A DNA stretch of 64,000 bases from Pontibacter qinzhouensis (lineage in GTDB: Bacteria > Bacteroidota > Bacteroidia > Cytophagales > Hymenobacteraceae), in NCBI RefSeq assembly GCF_008017455.1, contig NZ_VRTY01000016.1, forward strand, positions 1 through 64,000. Direction: 5' to 3'. The translations under genes and the position numbers were made by a program. Position 1 is the first letter of the stretch. The number at the start of each line of letters is the position of its first letter. Below are positions 8,258 through 17,352 of the stretch, in pieces. The notes beneath the pieces are model-generated. The model worked only from the letters and a program-made list of their open reading frames with translations. It was not told the DNA's origin and ran no database searches.

Positions 8258-8995
8258 GGCGCAAAGGTAGCTATTTGCTTTTGAAATGTGATGCCGGTGC
8301 AGAAGAGATAAGTTTGCAGCACAGCAGCAGGAGAGGCTTCTTCATACCTGTAGTTTACTTGAGCGGTTGCTACAGCGACACCTTCCTGCTGGTGAGGTAA
8401 AAAATGTAAAAAGCTAAAAAGGCTATTAGAATCAGGGTTTCCGCGTTAAAAATACATCTATCTGGCTATTAGCTTTTTGCAAATTGAAATATTATTAAAT
8501 TCGATTTTTAAGTGTCTGAAATTCAGTTTCTTATATATTTAGAAGCAGAAACCCTACATAACAATAAGAATATACTGAAAATCACGGCAATGACCATGGC
8601 AAGGTAACTTTTTTGTACAAGTCTTCGTCAGAAACCGGGCAGGTGCCCCAGTATAAGAGAGCGTTACCTAGTCTGGATATCATGCCGGGCAATGAGGAAA
8701 GTCATTTATAAGAGCATCTAATTTGCCTAACTTGATGCTACTAACCAACGCAGCGGCTTAAATGGCGTAAGCAAAAGTGGCCAATACTGGCGGGTGGACG
8801 GTACCACAACTGGGCCAGCATACCGATGGAGCCGCTCTTCTGAAACGCTTCCTGCCCACCAACCGCAACAGCCTGCCTGGTTCAGGCACTGTATCATCTG
8901 CCTGGCAGCAATCGCTGTTTTAATTAATATGGTGTTAATGTCGGTGCGTTAACTTCCATCATATCTAAGATTTCTGACTAAAAAACATCACGAAA
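8258..8995. other. 738-base spacer without a recognised gene
   Basis: This is AT-rich up to about 8580, then of gene-like base composition between about 8590 and 8930 with stops in every frame. That could be an eroded coding sequence or an untranslated leader of the P-type ATPase. An 8-bp inverted pair (AGGGTTTC near 8434 and GAAACCCT near 8549) is present. No repeat copy, terminator or RNA family is recognised. Confidence 0.4.
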
Positions 8996-11755
8996 ATGAA
9001 TGTAACAGAAGAAAAACGAACGAGTAGCTTACCTATGGACAAGAACAAGCAATACGATTGGCATAACCTTGAAATTGCTGAAACCATTGAACTGCTCCAA
9101 GTTGCTCCCGAAAGAGGCTTGAGTATAAGCGAGGTGGAGAAGCGACTGGATGCATACGGCCGCAACGTGATGACGCCCAAAAAGAAGCAGAGCGCCATTG
9201 TGCGTTTCATGCTGCAGTTTCATCAGCCACTTATTTACATATTGCTGGCGGCTACGGTTGTCACTATCGTGATGGGAGAGTACATTGATTCTGCCGTTAT
9301 TTTTGCGGTTGTGCTCGTCAATGCCATTATAGGCTATATACAGGAGTCGAAGGCGCTGGAAGCTATTGATGCCCTGGCTAAAAGTATGACCGCCAATGCG
9401 CAGGTGCTTCGGGATGGCAAGAAGCAGAACATCGATGCACAGGAACTGGTGCCTGGTGATATAGTTATTCTTCAATCCGGCGACAAGTTTCCGGCAGATG
9501 TGCGCCTGGTGCAGGTGCGCGACATGAAGGTAGACGAATCGGCACTGACGGGAGAGTCGGTTTCAGTAGAGAAAAACACAGGTACTGTGCCTGCCGATGT
9601 GGTGCTGGGAGACAGGCTGAACATGGGTTTTTCCTCCACTGTGGTTACCTATGGCCACGGCAAAGGCGTTGTAGTAGATACCGGCGACCACACCGAGGTA
9701 GGTAAAATTCAGCAGTCGATAGCCAGTGCCCAAGACTTGGACACGCCCCTCACCCTAAAGATAAAAGAGTTTAGCAACCTGCTGCTGTGGGTAATTTTAG
9801 GTCTGTCGGCTATTGTTTTTGTAATTGGGCTGCTACGCGGTATGGCCTTCGAGGAAACATTTATGGTGGCTATTGCCCTGGCGGTTGGCGCTATACCAGA
9901 AGGGCTTCCGGTGGTTGTAACCATTATGCTGGCGATTGGTGTTTCTAAGATGGCTAAACGCAAGGCCATTATACGCAAGCTGGTGGCCGTAGAAACCTTG
10001 GGCAGCACCAATGTCATCTGCTCCGACAAAACAGGCACACTGACAGAAAACCAGATGACGGTGCAGCAAGTAGCGGCCGGGGGCAAGGTATACGAAGTAA
10101 ACGGGTTGGGTTACCGCCCCGAAGGCGAGGTGCTGGAAGAGGGCAAAACGGCAGATTTGGCCGGTAATCAGGCTCTTGAGTTTTGCCTGAAAGCCGGGAT
10201 GCTCTGTAACGACAGTTCTATTAAAGAAAAAGAAGGCCAGTGGGTAACAGAAGGCGACCCGACAGAAGGTGCCATGATTGTGACAGCACGCAAAGCAGGC
10301 TTTAAGGAAGAACAGTTAGAGCAGGAGTATCCGCGGCAGGATACAATTCCGTTTGAGTCGGAGTACCAGTACATGGCAACCTTGCACGGCGGCGACAATC
10401 CGGCAATTTTCCTGAAAGGCTCACTGGAGGCGGTGCTGGAGCGTTGCACAGAGGCTATGCACCCCGACGGCACTACCACCAGCCTGGACAAAGAGGAAAT
10501 CCAGAAACAAGTGGAGGAGATGGCGGCTGAAGGCCTGCGCGTACTGGCTTTCGCAATGGCAGAAGCGCCGGGCGACAAGTCCGGCATCGAGCATAGCGAC
10601 ACGGAATCAGGTATGGTGTTCCTGGGGGTGCAAGGCATGATTGACCCGCCGCGCAAGGAAGCCGTGGAGGCTGTAAGGCTATGCCAGAAGGCAGGCATAG
10701 ATGTGAAGATGATTACAGGCGACCATGCCATTACAGCCTCTGCCATTGCAAGCCAGATAGGCCTGAAGGGACGCAAAGAGAACGGGAAACTGGTGGCTGT
10801 AGCCGGTAGGAAACTTCAGCAGATCCAAGACAAGGAATTGGAGGAAGTAGCTGAAACCACCTCTGTTTTTGCCCGCGTATCGCCCGACCAGAAGCTTCGG
10901 CTGGTGAAGGCGCTGCAGGCCCGCGGCAAAATAGTGGCCATGACCGGCGATGGCGTAAACGACGGTCCGGCGCTTAAGCAGGCCAACATCGGCATCGCCA
11001 TGGGCATTACAGGCACCGATGTAGCCAAAGACGCCTCCGACATGATACTCACCGACGATAACTTCTCCTCTATTGAAGGAGCGGTAGAAGAGGGGAGAAG
11101 CGTGTTCGACAACCTGATCAAGTTTATTGTCTGGACATTGCCAACTAACCTGGGCGAATCGCTCGTTATTATTCTGGCCGTTATACTGGCATCGCAGCTT
11201 CCGGTGCAGCCAGTGCAGATACTCTGGATAAACATGACCACTTCTACGCTGCTAGGCCTTACGCTTGCTTTTGAGCCCAAGGAGCCCGGCATTATGGATC
11301 GTCCGCCCCGTCCGGCCAATAAGCCCATTCTTACAAAAGGACTCATCATGCGCTCGATCCTTGTTGGTGTAGTGATGCTGATCACCGCTTTTGGTTTGTT
11401 TATATACGAAATGGATCGCGGCGCTACTTTGGCAGAAGCTCAAACAGTAGCAACTACTGTGTTTGTGGTGTTAGAATCTGCTTACCTGCTCAACTGCCGC
11501 TCACTTATAAAATCGTTACGGGCCATAGGGTTCTTTTCGAACATGTGGGTATACTATGGTATCGCGGCCATGTTTTTGGTGCAGGCGATGTTTATCTACC
11601 TGCCTTTCATGAACACGTTGTTTCATTCAAGCCCGCTGGATGCCATGCAACTGCTTCGTATATTTGCTGCGGCTGTAATTTTATTTACCATTGTTTCTAT
11701 TGAGAAATATCTGCGGTTCAGGAACATCCGCAAAAAAGAAGCAAATGCTGCCTAG
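8996..11755 (+). CDS. Type II P-type cation-transporting ATPase
   Basis: A 919-residue inner-membrane pump. In order: cation_ATPase_N domain (about 20-90), TM1-2, actuator domain with TGES (185-188), TM4 with PEGLP (301-305), phosphorylation site DKTGT (Asp344), nucleotide domain, hinge [10 protein letters not shown], then six C-terminal TM helices. The layout and the PEGLP motif place it with SERCA-like type IIA pumps. However, the TM6 segment reads [10 protein letters not shown] where SERCA has WVNLVTDG: the Ca2+-binding aspartate (D800 in SERCA) is a serine here, so calling it a Ca2+ pump is unsafe and a different ion or stoichiometry is plausible. It is monocistronic, with a strong terminator 43 bases downstream. 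Confidence 0.9.
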   Translation: MNVTEEKRTSSLPMDKNKQYDWHNLEIAETIELLQVAPERGLSISEVEKRLDAYGRNVMTPKKKQSAIVRFMLQFHQPLIYILLAATVVTIVMGEYIDSAVIFAVVLVNAIIGYIQESKALEAIDALAKSMTANAQVLRDGKKQNIDAQELVPGDIVILQSGDKFPADVRLVQVRDMKVDESALTGESVSVEKNTGTVPADVVLGDRLNMGFSSTVVTYGHGKGVVVDTGDHTEVGKIQQSIASAQDLDTPLTLKIKEFSNLLLWVILGLSAIVFVIGLLRGMAFEETFMVAIALAVGAIPEGLPVVVTIMLAIGVSKMAKRKAIIRKLVAVETLGSTNVICSDKTGTLTENQMTVQQVAAGGKVYEVNGLGYRPEGEVLEEGKTADLAGNQALEFCLKAGMLCNDSSIKEKEGQWVTEGDPTEGAMIVTARKAGFKEEQLEQEYPRQDTIPFESEYQYMATLHGGDNPAIFLKGSLEAVLERCTEAMHPDGTTTSLDKEEIQKQVEEMAAEGLRVLAFAMAEAPGDKSGIEHSDTESGMVFLGVQGMIDPPRKEAVEAVRLCQKAGIDVKMITGDHAITASAIASQIGLKGRKENGKLVAVAGRKLQQIQDKELEEVAETTSVFARVSPDQKLRLVKALQARGKIVAMTGDGVNDGPALKQANIGIAMGITGTDVAKDASDMILTDDNFSSIEGAVEEGRSVFDNLIKFIVWTLPTNLGESLVIILAVILASQLPVQPVQILWINMTTSTLLGLTLAFEPKEPGIMDRPPRPANKPILTKGLIMRSILVGVVMLITAFGLFIYEMDRGATLAEAQTVATTVFVVLESAYLLNCRSLIKSLRAIGFFSNMWVYYGIAAMFLVQAMFIYLPFMNTLFHSSPLDAMQLLRIFAAAVILFTIVSIEKYLRFRNIRKKEANAA

Positions 11756-11797
11756 CAACAACAGGGGCTGGTACAAAAAATCCTTTTCCCTATGTGC

Positions 11798-11834
11798 AAA
11801 AGAGGCTGTCCGGATTATTCGGGCAGCCTCTTTT
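11798..11834 (+). terminator. Intrinsic terminator after the P-type ATPase
   Basis: AAAAGAGGCTG pairs with CAGCCTCTTTT (plus inner TCC/GGG) around a short loop, with the T run as the 3' arm. It shares the stem core GAGGCTG/CAGCCTC with the terminators at 15986, 20841 and 50956. Confidence 0.85.
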
Positions 11835-11951
11835 GTGCTTATTAAAATCTATTATTTTGCATAGCTCTTATTCCTGTCGCCACTATCCACTGCTGCTGTT
11901 TCTTTACCTTTCTAAGTTGCTGGCGTTATGCTGGTTGTGCCTTTCTTCTCC

Positions 11952-12009
11952 ATATTATTCTAATCAAATAGCCCTCCAGAAGCATTTTAGGAGAAAAATA
12001 GTCTAGGGT
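11952..12009 (-). repeat. 58-bp interspersed element, copy 5
   Basis: Inverted copy with slightly degenerate ends (ACCCTAGAC and ATTAGAATAATAT). It lies between two plus-strand genes and points the opposite way from most copies. Confidence 0.75.
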
Positions 12010-12109
12010 AAAAATTTATAATTATATAATATTTAACTGGACAAAAGGTGGCATATATATTGCTGGCCTAATATCGTTATTCCCAATTGCATTTTTCGCC
12101 TGTTACTTT

Positions 12110-14464
12110 ATGAAAATTTATGTTACGGTATTGCTCCTGCTGCTCAGCAGTGTAGGAAGTTTATCTGCTCAAAGCAAGCACACGGTTAGTGGCTATGTGC
12201 GCGAGAAAGGAAGCGGCGAAACGCTAATTGGGGTGGTGGTGTATCAGCCGGGTACCAGCAACAGCGCCACCACCAATACCTACGGCTTCTACTCCCTCAC
12301 CTTACCTGCCTCCGATTCAGTGTCATTAACTTTCGCTTTGGTCGGCTACCTGCCGGTGGTGCAGAAAGTAGCCCTGCAGCAACGCCTGGAGCTGAACATT
12401 GAGTTGCAATCGAGCGCGACTCTGAACGAGGTGGAAGTAATCGGAAACCGGGTGCAGCGGGTAAGCGAGTCGGTGCAGATGAGCTCCATCGAAATCCCGA
12501 TTTCGCAGATAAAAGATATACCGATGCTGCTCGGGGAGAAAGATGTAATGAAGGTGCTGCAACTGATGCCGGGTGTGCAGAAGGGCAGCGAAGGTAACAG
12601 CGGCATATATGTGCGTGGCGGTGGCCCCGACCAGAACCTGATCATACTCGACGATGCCACCGTGTATAATGCCTCGCATTTGTTTGGGTTTTTCTCGCTC
12701 TTTAATGGCGATGCCCTGAAGAGTGTGGAGCTTATAAAAGGTGGTTTCCCGGCCCGCTACGGCGGGAGGCTATCGTCTGTTATAGAGCTGAACATGAAAG
12801 AAGGCAACAAAGAAGAACTACATGGCGAAGGTGGTATCGGGCTAATTTCTTCGAGGCTGATGCTGGAAGGACCGATCAAGAAAGGCAAATCCTCTTTCCT
12901 GATAAGTGGCCGGCGCACCTATGCCGATATTATTGCCCGCCCCTTTATGAACTTCGAGGATGGCACCGGCGGTTACTATTTTTACGACCTCAATACAAAG
13001 CTCAACTACGATTTCGGCCAGAAGAACAAGCTCTACCTGAGTGGCTATTTTGGCCAGGACCGCTTTTATTACAACGAAAAGTATAACAACAGCAGAACCA
13101 GGGGCGGCCTCGACTGGGGCAACGCCACCGGCACACTGCGCTGGAACCACCTTTTTAACGATAAACTCTTTGCTAACACCTCGCTTATTTTTAGCCGGTA
13201 CCGCTTTAAAATAAACCTGAAGGAAGAGTATTCTAACGGCGATAAATTTGAGCTGCAGTATTTCTCCGGCATACAGGATTTGTCTCTGAAATATGATATT
13301 GATTATATTCCTAACCCACGGCATGCTATCAGGGTGGGCTTTCAGTCTACGTTCCATAGGTTCCAGCCGAGCGCTTTAGTGGTAAAAGACACAGAGATGA
13401 ACCAGAACGAACGCGACGTGAAAAACATTGATGGGGTACAGTCGGCGGTCTATATCGAAGATACATTTAAGCCACTGCCTAACCTGCGTGTAAATGCCGG
13501 TTTCAGGCTAAGTCATTTTGCAGCCAACAGCAAAAGCTATATTATGCCGGAGCCACGTTTAGCAGCAGCCTATAACCTCCGCGAAGATTTTGCCTTGAAA
13601 GCCTCGTATGCCCAGATGAACCAGTACGTGCACCTGCTGAGCAACACGGGAATCGGGTTGCCTACCGACCTGTGGGTGCCAACTACCGATCTGGTGGCGC
13701 CACAGCAGTCGCGGCAAGTAGCGGCAGGCTTTGCCAAAGACCTGAAAGGGAAAGACATTGCCTTAACCGTAGAAGGTTATTACAAAAAATCGCAGAACAT
13801 TATCGGTTATAAAGAAGGAGCCAGCTTTATGGTGATCGATGATCCGGAGTCGGCGGAAGAAGTGAAGTGGGAAGATAACATAACCAGTGGCCAGGCCTGG
13901 TCCTACGGCGCAGAGTTCCTGCTGCAGAAAAAGGTAGGGCGTTTCTCCGGCTGGATCGGCTACACGCTTTCCTGGACGCAGCTGCAGTTCGACTCGCTCA
14001 ACTTCGGGCAGAAGTTCTATGCCCGCTACGATCGCCGCCACGATTTATCGCTGGTAGGCATCTACAAGCTCAGCGATGGCATTACCCTCTCCGGCACCTG
14101 GGTTTACGGAACCGGTAACGCCATTACCATGCCGGTTGGGCATTTCGATGGCTACCCGAACAACCCATCAAGAACCCAACAGGGCGGCTCCATGTACTGG
14201 CAACGCGCCTCCGACTACGGCGAACGAAACGGCTACCGCATGGCTGCTTACCACCGAATGGATGTGGGCGTGCAGTTTCATAAGCAGAAACGATGGGGCG
14301 AGCGTACCTGGGAAATCAGCTTTTACAACCTCTACAGCCGCAAAAACCCGTTCTTCTATTATCTGTCTGAAGAGTACATCAACGGAAACCAGTCTGAGAC
14401 CAAGCTGAAACAAGTGTCGCTGTTCCCGATCATTCCGTCGGTTAGTTATGGGTTTAAATTTTAA
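12110..14464 (+). CDS. TonB-dependent outer-membrane receptor with N-terminal carboxypeptidase-regulatory-like domain
   Basis: 784 residues. Signal peptide (about 1-20, ending LSAQ); a beta-sandwich CarboxypepD_reg-like domain with VSGYVREKGSGETLIGVVV; a plug domain at about 115-230 with GIYVRGGGPDQNLIILDD; then a beta-barrel to the C-terminal FKF, which ends with the aromatic residue expected for BAM-assembled barrels. It imports an unknown substrate across the outer membrane using TonB energy. The DUF4249 lipoprotein starts 24 bases downstream, a pairing that recurs in Bacteroidota, whereas a SusD partner is absent. So this is not a classical polysaccharide-utilisation SusC. Confidence 0.92.
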   Translation: MKIYVTVLLLLLSSVGSLSAQSKHTVSGYVREKGSGETLIGVVVYQPGTSNSATTNTYGFYSLTLPASDSVSLTFALVGYLPVVQKVALQQRLELNIELQSSATLNEVEVIGNRVQRVSESVQMSSIEIPISQIKDIPMLLGEKDVMKVLQLMPGVQKGSEGNSGIYVRGGGPDQNLIILDDATVYNASHLFGFFSLFNGDALKSVELIKGGFPARYGGRLSSVIELNMKEGNKEELHGEGGIGLISSRLMLEGPIKKGKSSFLISGRRTYADIIARPFMNFEDGTGGYYFYDLNTKLNYDFGQKNKLYLSGYFGQDRFYYNEKYNNSRTRGGLDWGNATGTLRWNHLFNDKLFANTSLIFSRYRFKINLKEEYSNGDKFELQYFSGIQDLSLKYDIDYIPNPRHAIRVGFQSTFHRFQPSALVVKDTEMNQNERDVKNIDGVQSAVYIEDTFKPLPNLRVNAGFRLSHFAANSKSYIMPEPRLAAAYNLREDFALKASYAQMNQYVHLLSNTGIGLPTDLWVPTTDLVAPQQSRQVAAGFAKDLKGKDIALTVEGYYKKSQNIIGYKEGASFMVIDDPESAEEVKWEDNITSGQAWSYGAEFLLQKKVGRFSGWIGYTLSWTQLQFDSLNFGQKFYARYDRRHDLSLVGIYKLSDGITLSGTWVYGTGNAITMPVGHFDGYPNNPSRTQQGGSMYWQRASDYGERNGYRMAAYHRMDVGVQFHKQKRWGERTWEISFYNLYSRKNPFFYYLSEEYINGNQSETKLKQVSLFPIIPSVSYGFKF

Positions 14465-14488
14465 TGGCCGCACCATATCCTGCACATC

Positions 14489-15406
14489 ATGAAAACCACA
14501 GCATCGATCAAACATACGATATGGCAGCTTCTGCTGCTCCTGCTTACCACGTTGGTTCTGCCAGCCTGCGAAGAGGATGTTACCAATATCAAAAACCTGG
14601 ATTTAACTCCTAAACTGGTGGTTACTTCATTTATATCGCCTCAAGACTCGTTCCTGGTTGTGCGGCTGCAAACAACTCAGCCTGCCATTGGCAAAACCCT
14701 CAGCGATGAGCAGCGAAAAGTAAAAAATGCCTCTGTAACCATTTCTGATGGTAACACTACGGTGGCACTGGCTTACGACGAAGGCATGAACAGGTACCAG
14801 ACCGAAGCTAGTAACCTGGTGCTGGCCCCCGGCAGAACTTACACCTTAAAGGTAAACACACCTGCTGGTGGCTCCGCAGAAGCGTCGTGTATTATTCCTG
14901 ATCCTGCCAATATCCAGATCACGGAAATAAACTTTACCTCCCTTAAAGAATCAAATGAATTTCAGCAGCACGATTTTTACAGGTATGAACTAAACTACAC
15001 CTGGCGAGATGCCCCTGGCGTAACGAATTATTACCACGCCCTGGCCTTTATGAAATACAAAGTCAACATATGGCCAGAACCTGTAGACCACTTATCCGAT
15101 CTATATCCTGTTCAGAGCGATGCAAACTTCGTGAGAGACGAAAGCGCTGTAAATAACATGCTGCATTCGCCCACCTTTACCTTGTACGGAAACCAGGAAG
15201 GCCCTGTACCCAAGCCATACTACCTGCACGCTTACCTGATGGTGACTGACAAGCATTACTACATGTACCACAAATCTTTGATGGAACAGCAGCAGATAGA
15301 TGGCAACCCTTTTGCCGAAGCAAAGTTTATTTATTCTAATATGGTGGGGGCACTAGGGGTTTTCGGTGCCTATTACAGGCTGGAGGCATCAAAAGAAATT
15401 AATTAA
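14489..15406 (+). CDS. DUF4249-family lipoprotein, partner of the TonB receptor
   Basis: 305 residues with a signal sequence and lipobox VLPAC (Cys27), followed by acidic EED, so it is probably exported to the outer membrane. The PKLVVTSFISPQDSFLVV opening strand, the immunoglobulin-like middle region (NASVTISDG, YTLKV) and the C-terminal GVFGAYY segment are typical of DUF4249 proteins. These are nearly always encoded next to a TonB-dependent receptor and presumably act as its surface accessory. It is co-transcribed with the receptor (24-base gap). The ligand is unknown. Confidence 0.85.
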   Translation: MKTTASIKHTIWQLLLLLLTTLVLPACEEDVTNIKNLDLTPKLVVTSFISPQDSFLVVRLQTTQPAIGKTLSDEQRKVKNASVTISDGNTTVALAYDEGMNRYQTEASNLVLAPGRTYTLKVNTPAGGSAEASCIIPDPANIQITEINFTSLKESNEFQQHDFYRYELNYTWRDAPGVTNYYHALAFMKYKVNIWPEPVDHLSDLYPVQSDANFVRDESAVNNMLHSPTFTLYGNQEGPVPKPYYLHAYLMVTDKHYYMYHKSLMEQQQIDGNPFAEAKFIYSNMVGALGVFGAYYRLEASKEIN

Positions 15407-15530
15407 CAAAGAGTGGGCAGGCAGGGGAGCAGCAGGTTTGCAAGAGAAATACTGGCAGATTAAAAGATCTTTTGTACACGTCAGGCGGTTTATACGTTAT
15501 AGGTACATAACACTCACTTTAGAAAAAGAA

Positions 15531-15562
15531 TTTAGAAGTGGGGCAGCATGTAAATAACCTTG
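15531..15562 (+). promoter_or_regulatory. Candidate Bacteroidetes-type promoter of the second TerB-like gene
   Basis: TTTA (15531-15534), a 20-base spacer, then TAACCTTG (15555-15562), matching TTTG-N19-21-TAnnTTTG with one mismatch in each box. The gene starts 20 bases further on. Confidence 0.45.
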
Positions 15563-15581
15563 TAACTTAAACCTTTTACCT

Positions 15582-15971
15582 ATGTCGACCAGCACAACCT
15601 ATGATAACTTACTTAACTCCAAGCAAAAGAAACTGGCCTTTTTCCAGAACATTGTTTTGGTAGCCATAGCCGATGGTTTTGTGGACGAGCAGGAAAGCGA
15701 TTTTCTTATTTCGTTAGGAGACCAGCTGCAGCTTTCGGAAGAAGATACGCTGCCCATAACCGATAACTTATCGGTGCTGACGTTTATTATACCCGAAGAC
15801 GGCATGCAGAAAACAGTGGAACTGCAGACACTCGTCATGATGATGCTACAGGACGGCGACCTGGCCGAGAGCGAATACAACCTGTGCCTGGAGTACACCC
15901 GCCGCATCGGGTACAGCAAAGATATTTTAGATGATATGATTAAAAGCCTTTCCAGCAAAGCTGCGGATTAG
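15582..15971 (+). CDS. TerB-like protein, second copy
   Basis: 129 residues with the same two-repeat architecture as the product at 3014-3439: VLVAIADGFVDEQESDFL in the first half and VMMMLQDGDLAESEYNLC in the second. Sequence identity between the two is low, so this is an old duplication or independent recruitment. The acidic DG-x(3)-E positions are kept in both repeats. It is soluble, with no signal peptide. It stands alone, with its own candidate promoter and a 17-bp terminator stem just after the stop. The function of stand-alone TerB proteins is not established. Confidence 0.7.
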   Translation: MSTSTTYDNLLNSKQKKLAFFQNIVLVAIADGFVDEQESDFLISLGDQLQLSEEDTLPITDNLSVLTFIIPEDGMQKTVELQTLVMMMLQDGDLAESEYNLCLEYTRRIGYSKDILDDMIKSLSSKAAD

Positions 15972-15985
15972 CAACAGCAAATATT

Positions 15986-16028
15986 ACAAGAGAAGAGGCT
16001 GCCTATTTAGAGCAGCCTCTTCTCTTGT
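15986..16028. terminator. Bidirectional terminator, 17-bp perfect stem
   Basis: ACAAGAGAAGAGGCTGC (15986-16002) pairs perfectly with the sequence ending at 16028 around a 9-nt loop. It serves the convergent TerB-like gene and the Dph6-type gene. Confidence 0.85.
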
Positions 16029-16046
16029 ATAAGGTAATTTTCTGCA

Positions 16047-16745
16047 TCAAACAGGTAGCAAGTCCTGAAACCAGAAGCCGGTATCGTAGTTGGCTGCCTC
16101 ATCTTCAGATACTCCGTACTGCCGTAGCACCCGCTCACCAAGCGTGTACGGCACAGGTGCCTGGAAAAGCGGTCCATCAAATACAAAGGTGTGGAACTCA
16201 CCATTTTCGCCACAAGGGTCAACGCCTGCAGGCAAATCGGCCAGGAACTGCTCGTCAAGTAAACGGCCGGCAAAGGAGCCGCTCAGCAAACGGGCATTAA
16301 CGCTTACCACTACTGCCTTAAAGCCAAGTTTTATAAACTCCCGGACCAGTACATCGGTTGGCTGGCCCCATAGCGGGAAGGCAGCTTGTAACCCCACCTT
16401 TGCCAGTTGCTGCTCCCGGTACACCCGTAGGTCCTGCAGGTTAATATCGCCGAAAACGGCATGGGTTATGCCTTCGTTCTGCAGCTGGTGCATAGTCGTT
16501 TGCATCAGGTGGTTGTAGGCTTCCATGCTCGCATCTTCGGGCATTAGCATTTGCTGCAGCGGCAACCCCAGTTGCTGTGCCTGTTGCAGGAGTAGCTCTT
16601 GCCGCACGCCATGCATGGTAACCCGCTGCGTAGCGTGGCCGAGGGTTGTCAGGAGCCTGTCTACGGGTAGTGTGGCTTCTTGCAGTACACGGTACAGACA
16701 CAGGGCAGAGTCTTTGCCACCGCTCCAGTTAAACACACTTTTCAT
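16047..16745 (-). CDS. Dph6/MJ0570-type PP-loop ATP-binding protein (diphthine-ammonia-ligase-like)
   Basis: The PP-loop SGGKDSA lies eight residues from the chosen start (MKSVFNW...). A 12-residue upstream extension to 16781 is open but has no homology character, so 16745 is preferred. GDINLQDLR and the C-terminal NGEFHTFVFDGP stretch are diagnostic of the Dph6/MJ0570 family. In eukaryotes and archaea this fold amidates diphthine on EF-2. Bacteria have no diphthamide, so the bacterial substrate is unknown and the name describes the fold only. It is 232 residues long and convergent with the TerB-like gene. Confidence 0.85.
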   Translation of the reverse strand: MKSVFNWSGGKDSALCLYRVLQEATLPVDRLLTTLGHATQRVTMHGVRQELLLQQAQQLGLPLQQMLMPEDASMEAYNHLMQTTMHQLQNEGITHAVFGDINLQDLRVYREQQLAKVGLQAAFPLWGQPTDVLVREFIKLGFKAVVVSVNARLLSGSFAGRLLDEQFLADLPAGVDPCGENGEFHTFVFDGPLFQAPVPYTLGERVLRQYGVSEDEAANYDTGFWFQDLLPV

Positions 16746-17003
16746 GCGGCTAAAGTTAAGGTTCAAATAATCGAAACTCAAAAGTAACCTATAAACCTAA
16801 GCCTGCCACAGCAGTTCTCTCTAAAAGTAACAAAATGATGTTAGCCATTAAGTTTGGCAGGAGTAGACTTCTGGAGTTTCTGCTATTTTGCAATAAAACA
16901 GCAAAAATAAAAGAATGCCTGTTTTTGACCTTATGAGTGTCTCCCATCGTAAAATGAGCAGAAGCTGTGAGTAAGCTTAATAAATAATCATCTGAAATAA
17001 AAG

Positions 17004-17010
17004 AAAGGAG
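17004..17010 (+). promoter_or_regulatory. Strong Shine-Dalgarno site (AAAGGAG)
   Basis: AAAGGAG sits 5 bases before the ATG at 17016. This is unusual in a window where almost all starts have AT-rich, SD-less leaders, and it fixes this start. Confidence 0.65.
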
Positions 17011-17015
17011 CTGAT

Positions 17016-17204
17016 ATGCCACAAGGAGATAAATCTGCATACACCGATAAGCAAAAGCGTAAGGCAGAGCATATTGAAGAAAGTTATGAGAAACAAGGCC
17101 TACCACAGGAGGAAGCTGAGAAGCGAGCCTGGGCCACTGTTAATAAGCAGGATGGTGGTGGCAAGAAAAGCGGATCAGGCAGAGCCAACCATAAAAAAGA
17201 GTAG
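17016..17204 (+). CDS. Small conserved protein of the type annotated 'plasmid stabilization protein'
   Basis: 62 residues, highly charged, opening MPQGDKSAYTDKQKRKA and with EKRAWATVNK and a Gly/Lys tail (GGGKKSGSG). This pattern is widespread in Bacteroidota and Proteobacteria, where databases carry the label plasmid stabilization protein, although the gene is chromosomal and no toxin partner is visible here. The basic flexible tail suggests nucleic-acid contact; that is inference. It has a strong Shine-Dalgarno site. It is followed 26 bases later by repeat copy 6 and then by a 22-bp terminator. Confidence 0.75.
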   Translation: MPQGDKSAYTDKQKRKAEHIEESYEKQGLPQEEAEKRAWATVNKQDGGGKKSGSGRANHKKE

Positions 17205-17230
17205 GTCTGGAGGCCTAACTGCAGGCGCAA

Positions 17231-17288
17231 ACCTTGGATAAAAATGCCTGAAAAAGCTTTGGAAGGCTATTTTTCTCTGAATAATTTG
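17231..17288 (+). repeat. 58-bp interspersed element, copy 6
   Basis: Left end is ACCTTGG (one C short), core GCTTTGGAAGGC, end CTCTGAATAATTTG. It lies 26 bases after the stop of the small gene at 17016 and points at it. Confidence 0.8.
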
Positions 17289-17304
17289 TACGGTGCAGAA
17301 GTAA

Positions 17305-17352
17305 ATAAAAGAACGGGGTCTGAAGCAACTGCTTCAGACCCCGTTCTTTTAT
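17305..17352. terminator. Bidirectional terminator, 22-bp perfect stem
   Basis: A 22-bp perfect stem around an AACT loop (17327-17330). Its right arm contains the stop codon of the MBL-fold gene (17349-17351), so the two genes share one very compact convergent terminator. Confidence 0.88.

Noticed and set aside
7987-8400. 137-codon ORF opposite the aminotransferase start
   Set aside because: Mostly antisense to the aminotransferase gene and rich in Ala/Pro/Arg from codon-position bias.
8693-8703. GAGGAAAGTC, resembling the RNase P RNA conserved segment
   Set aside because: The flanking bases do not continue the RNase P consensus and no partner helices are found.
15366-15557. 63-codon ORF after the DUF4249 gene
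   Set aside because: Overlaps the DUF4249 end in another frame; no start context and very basic composition.
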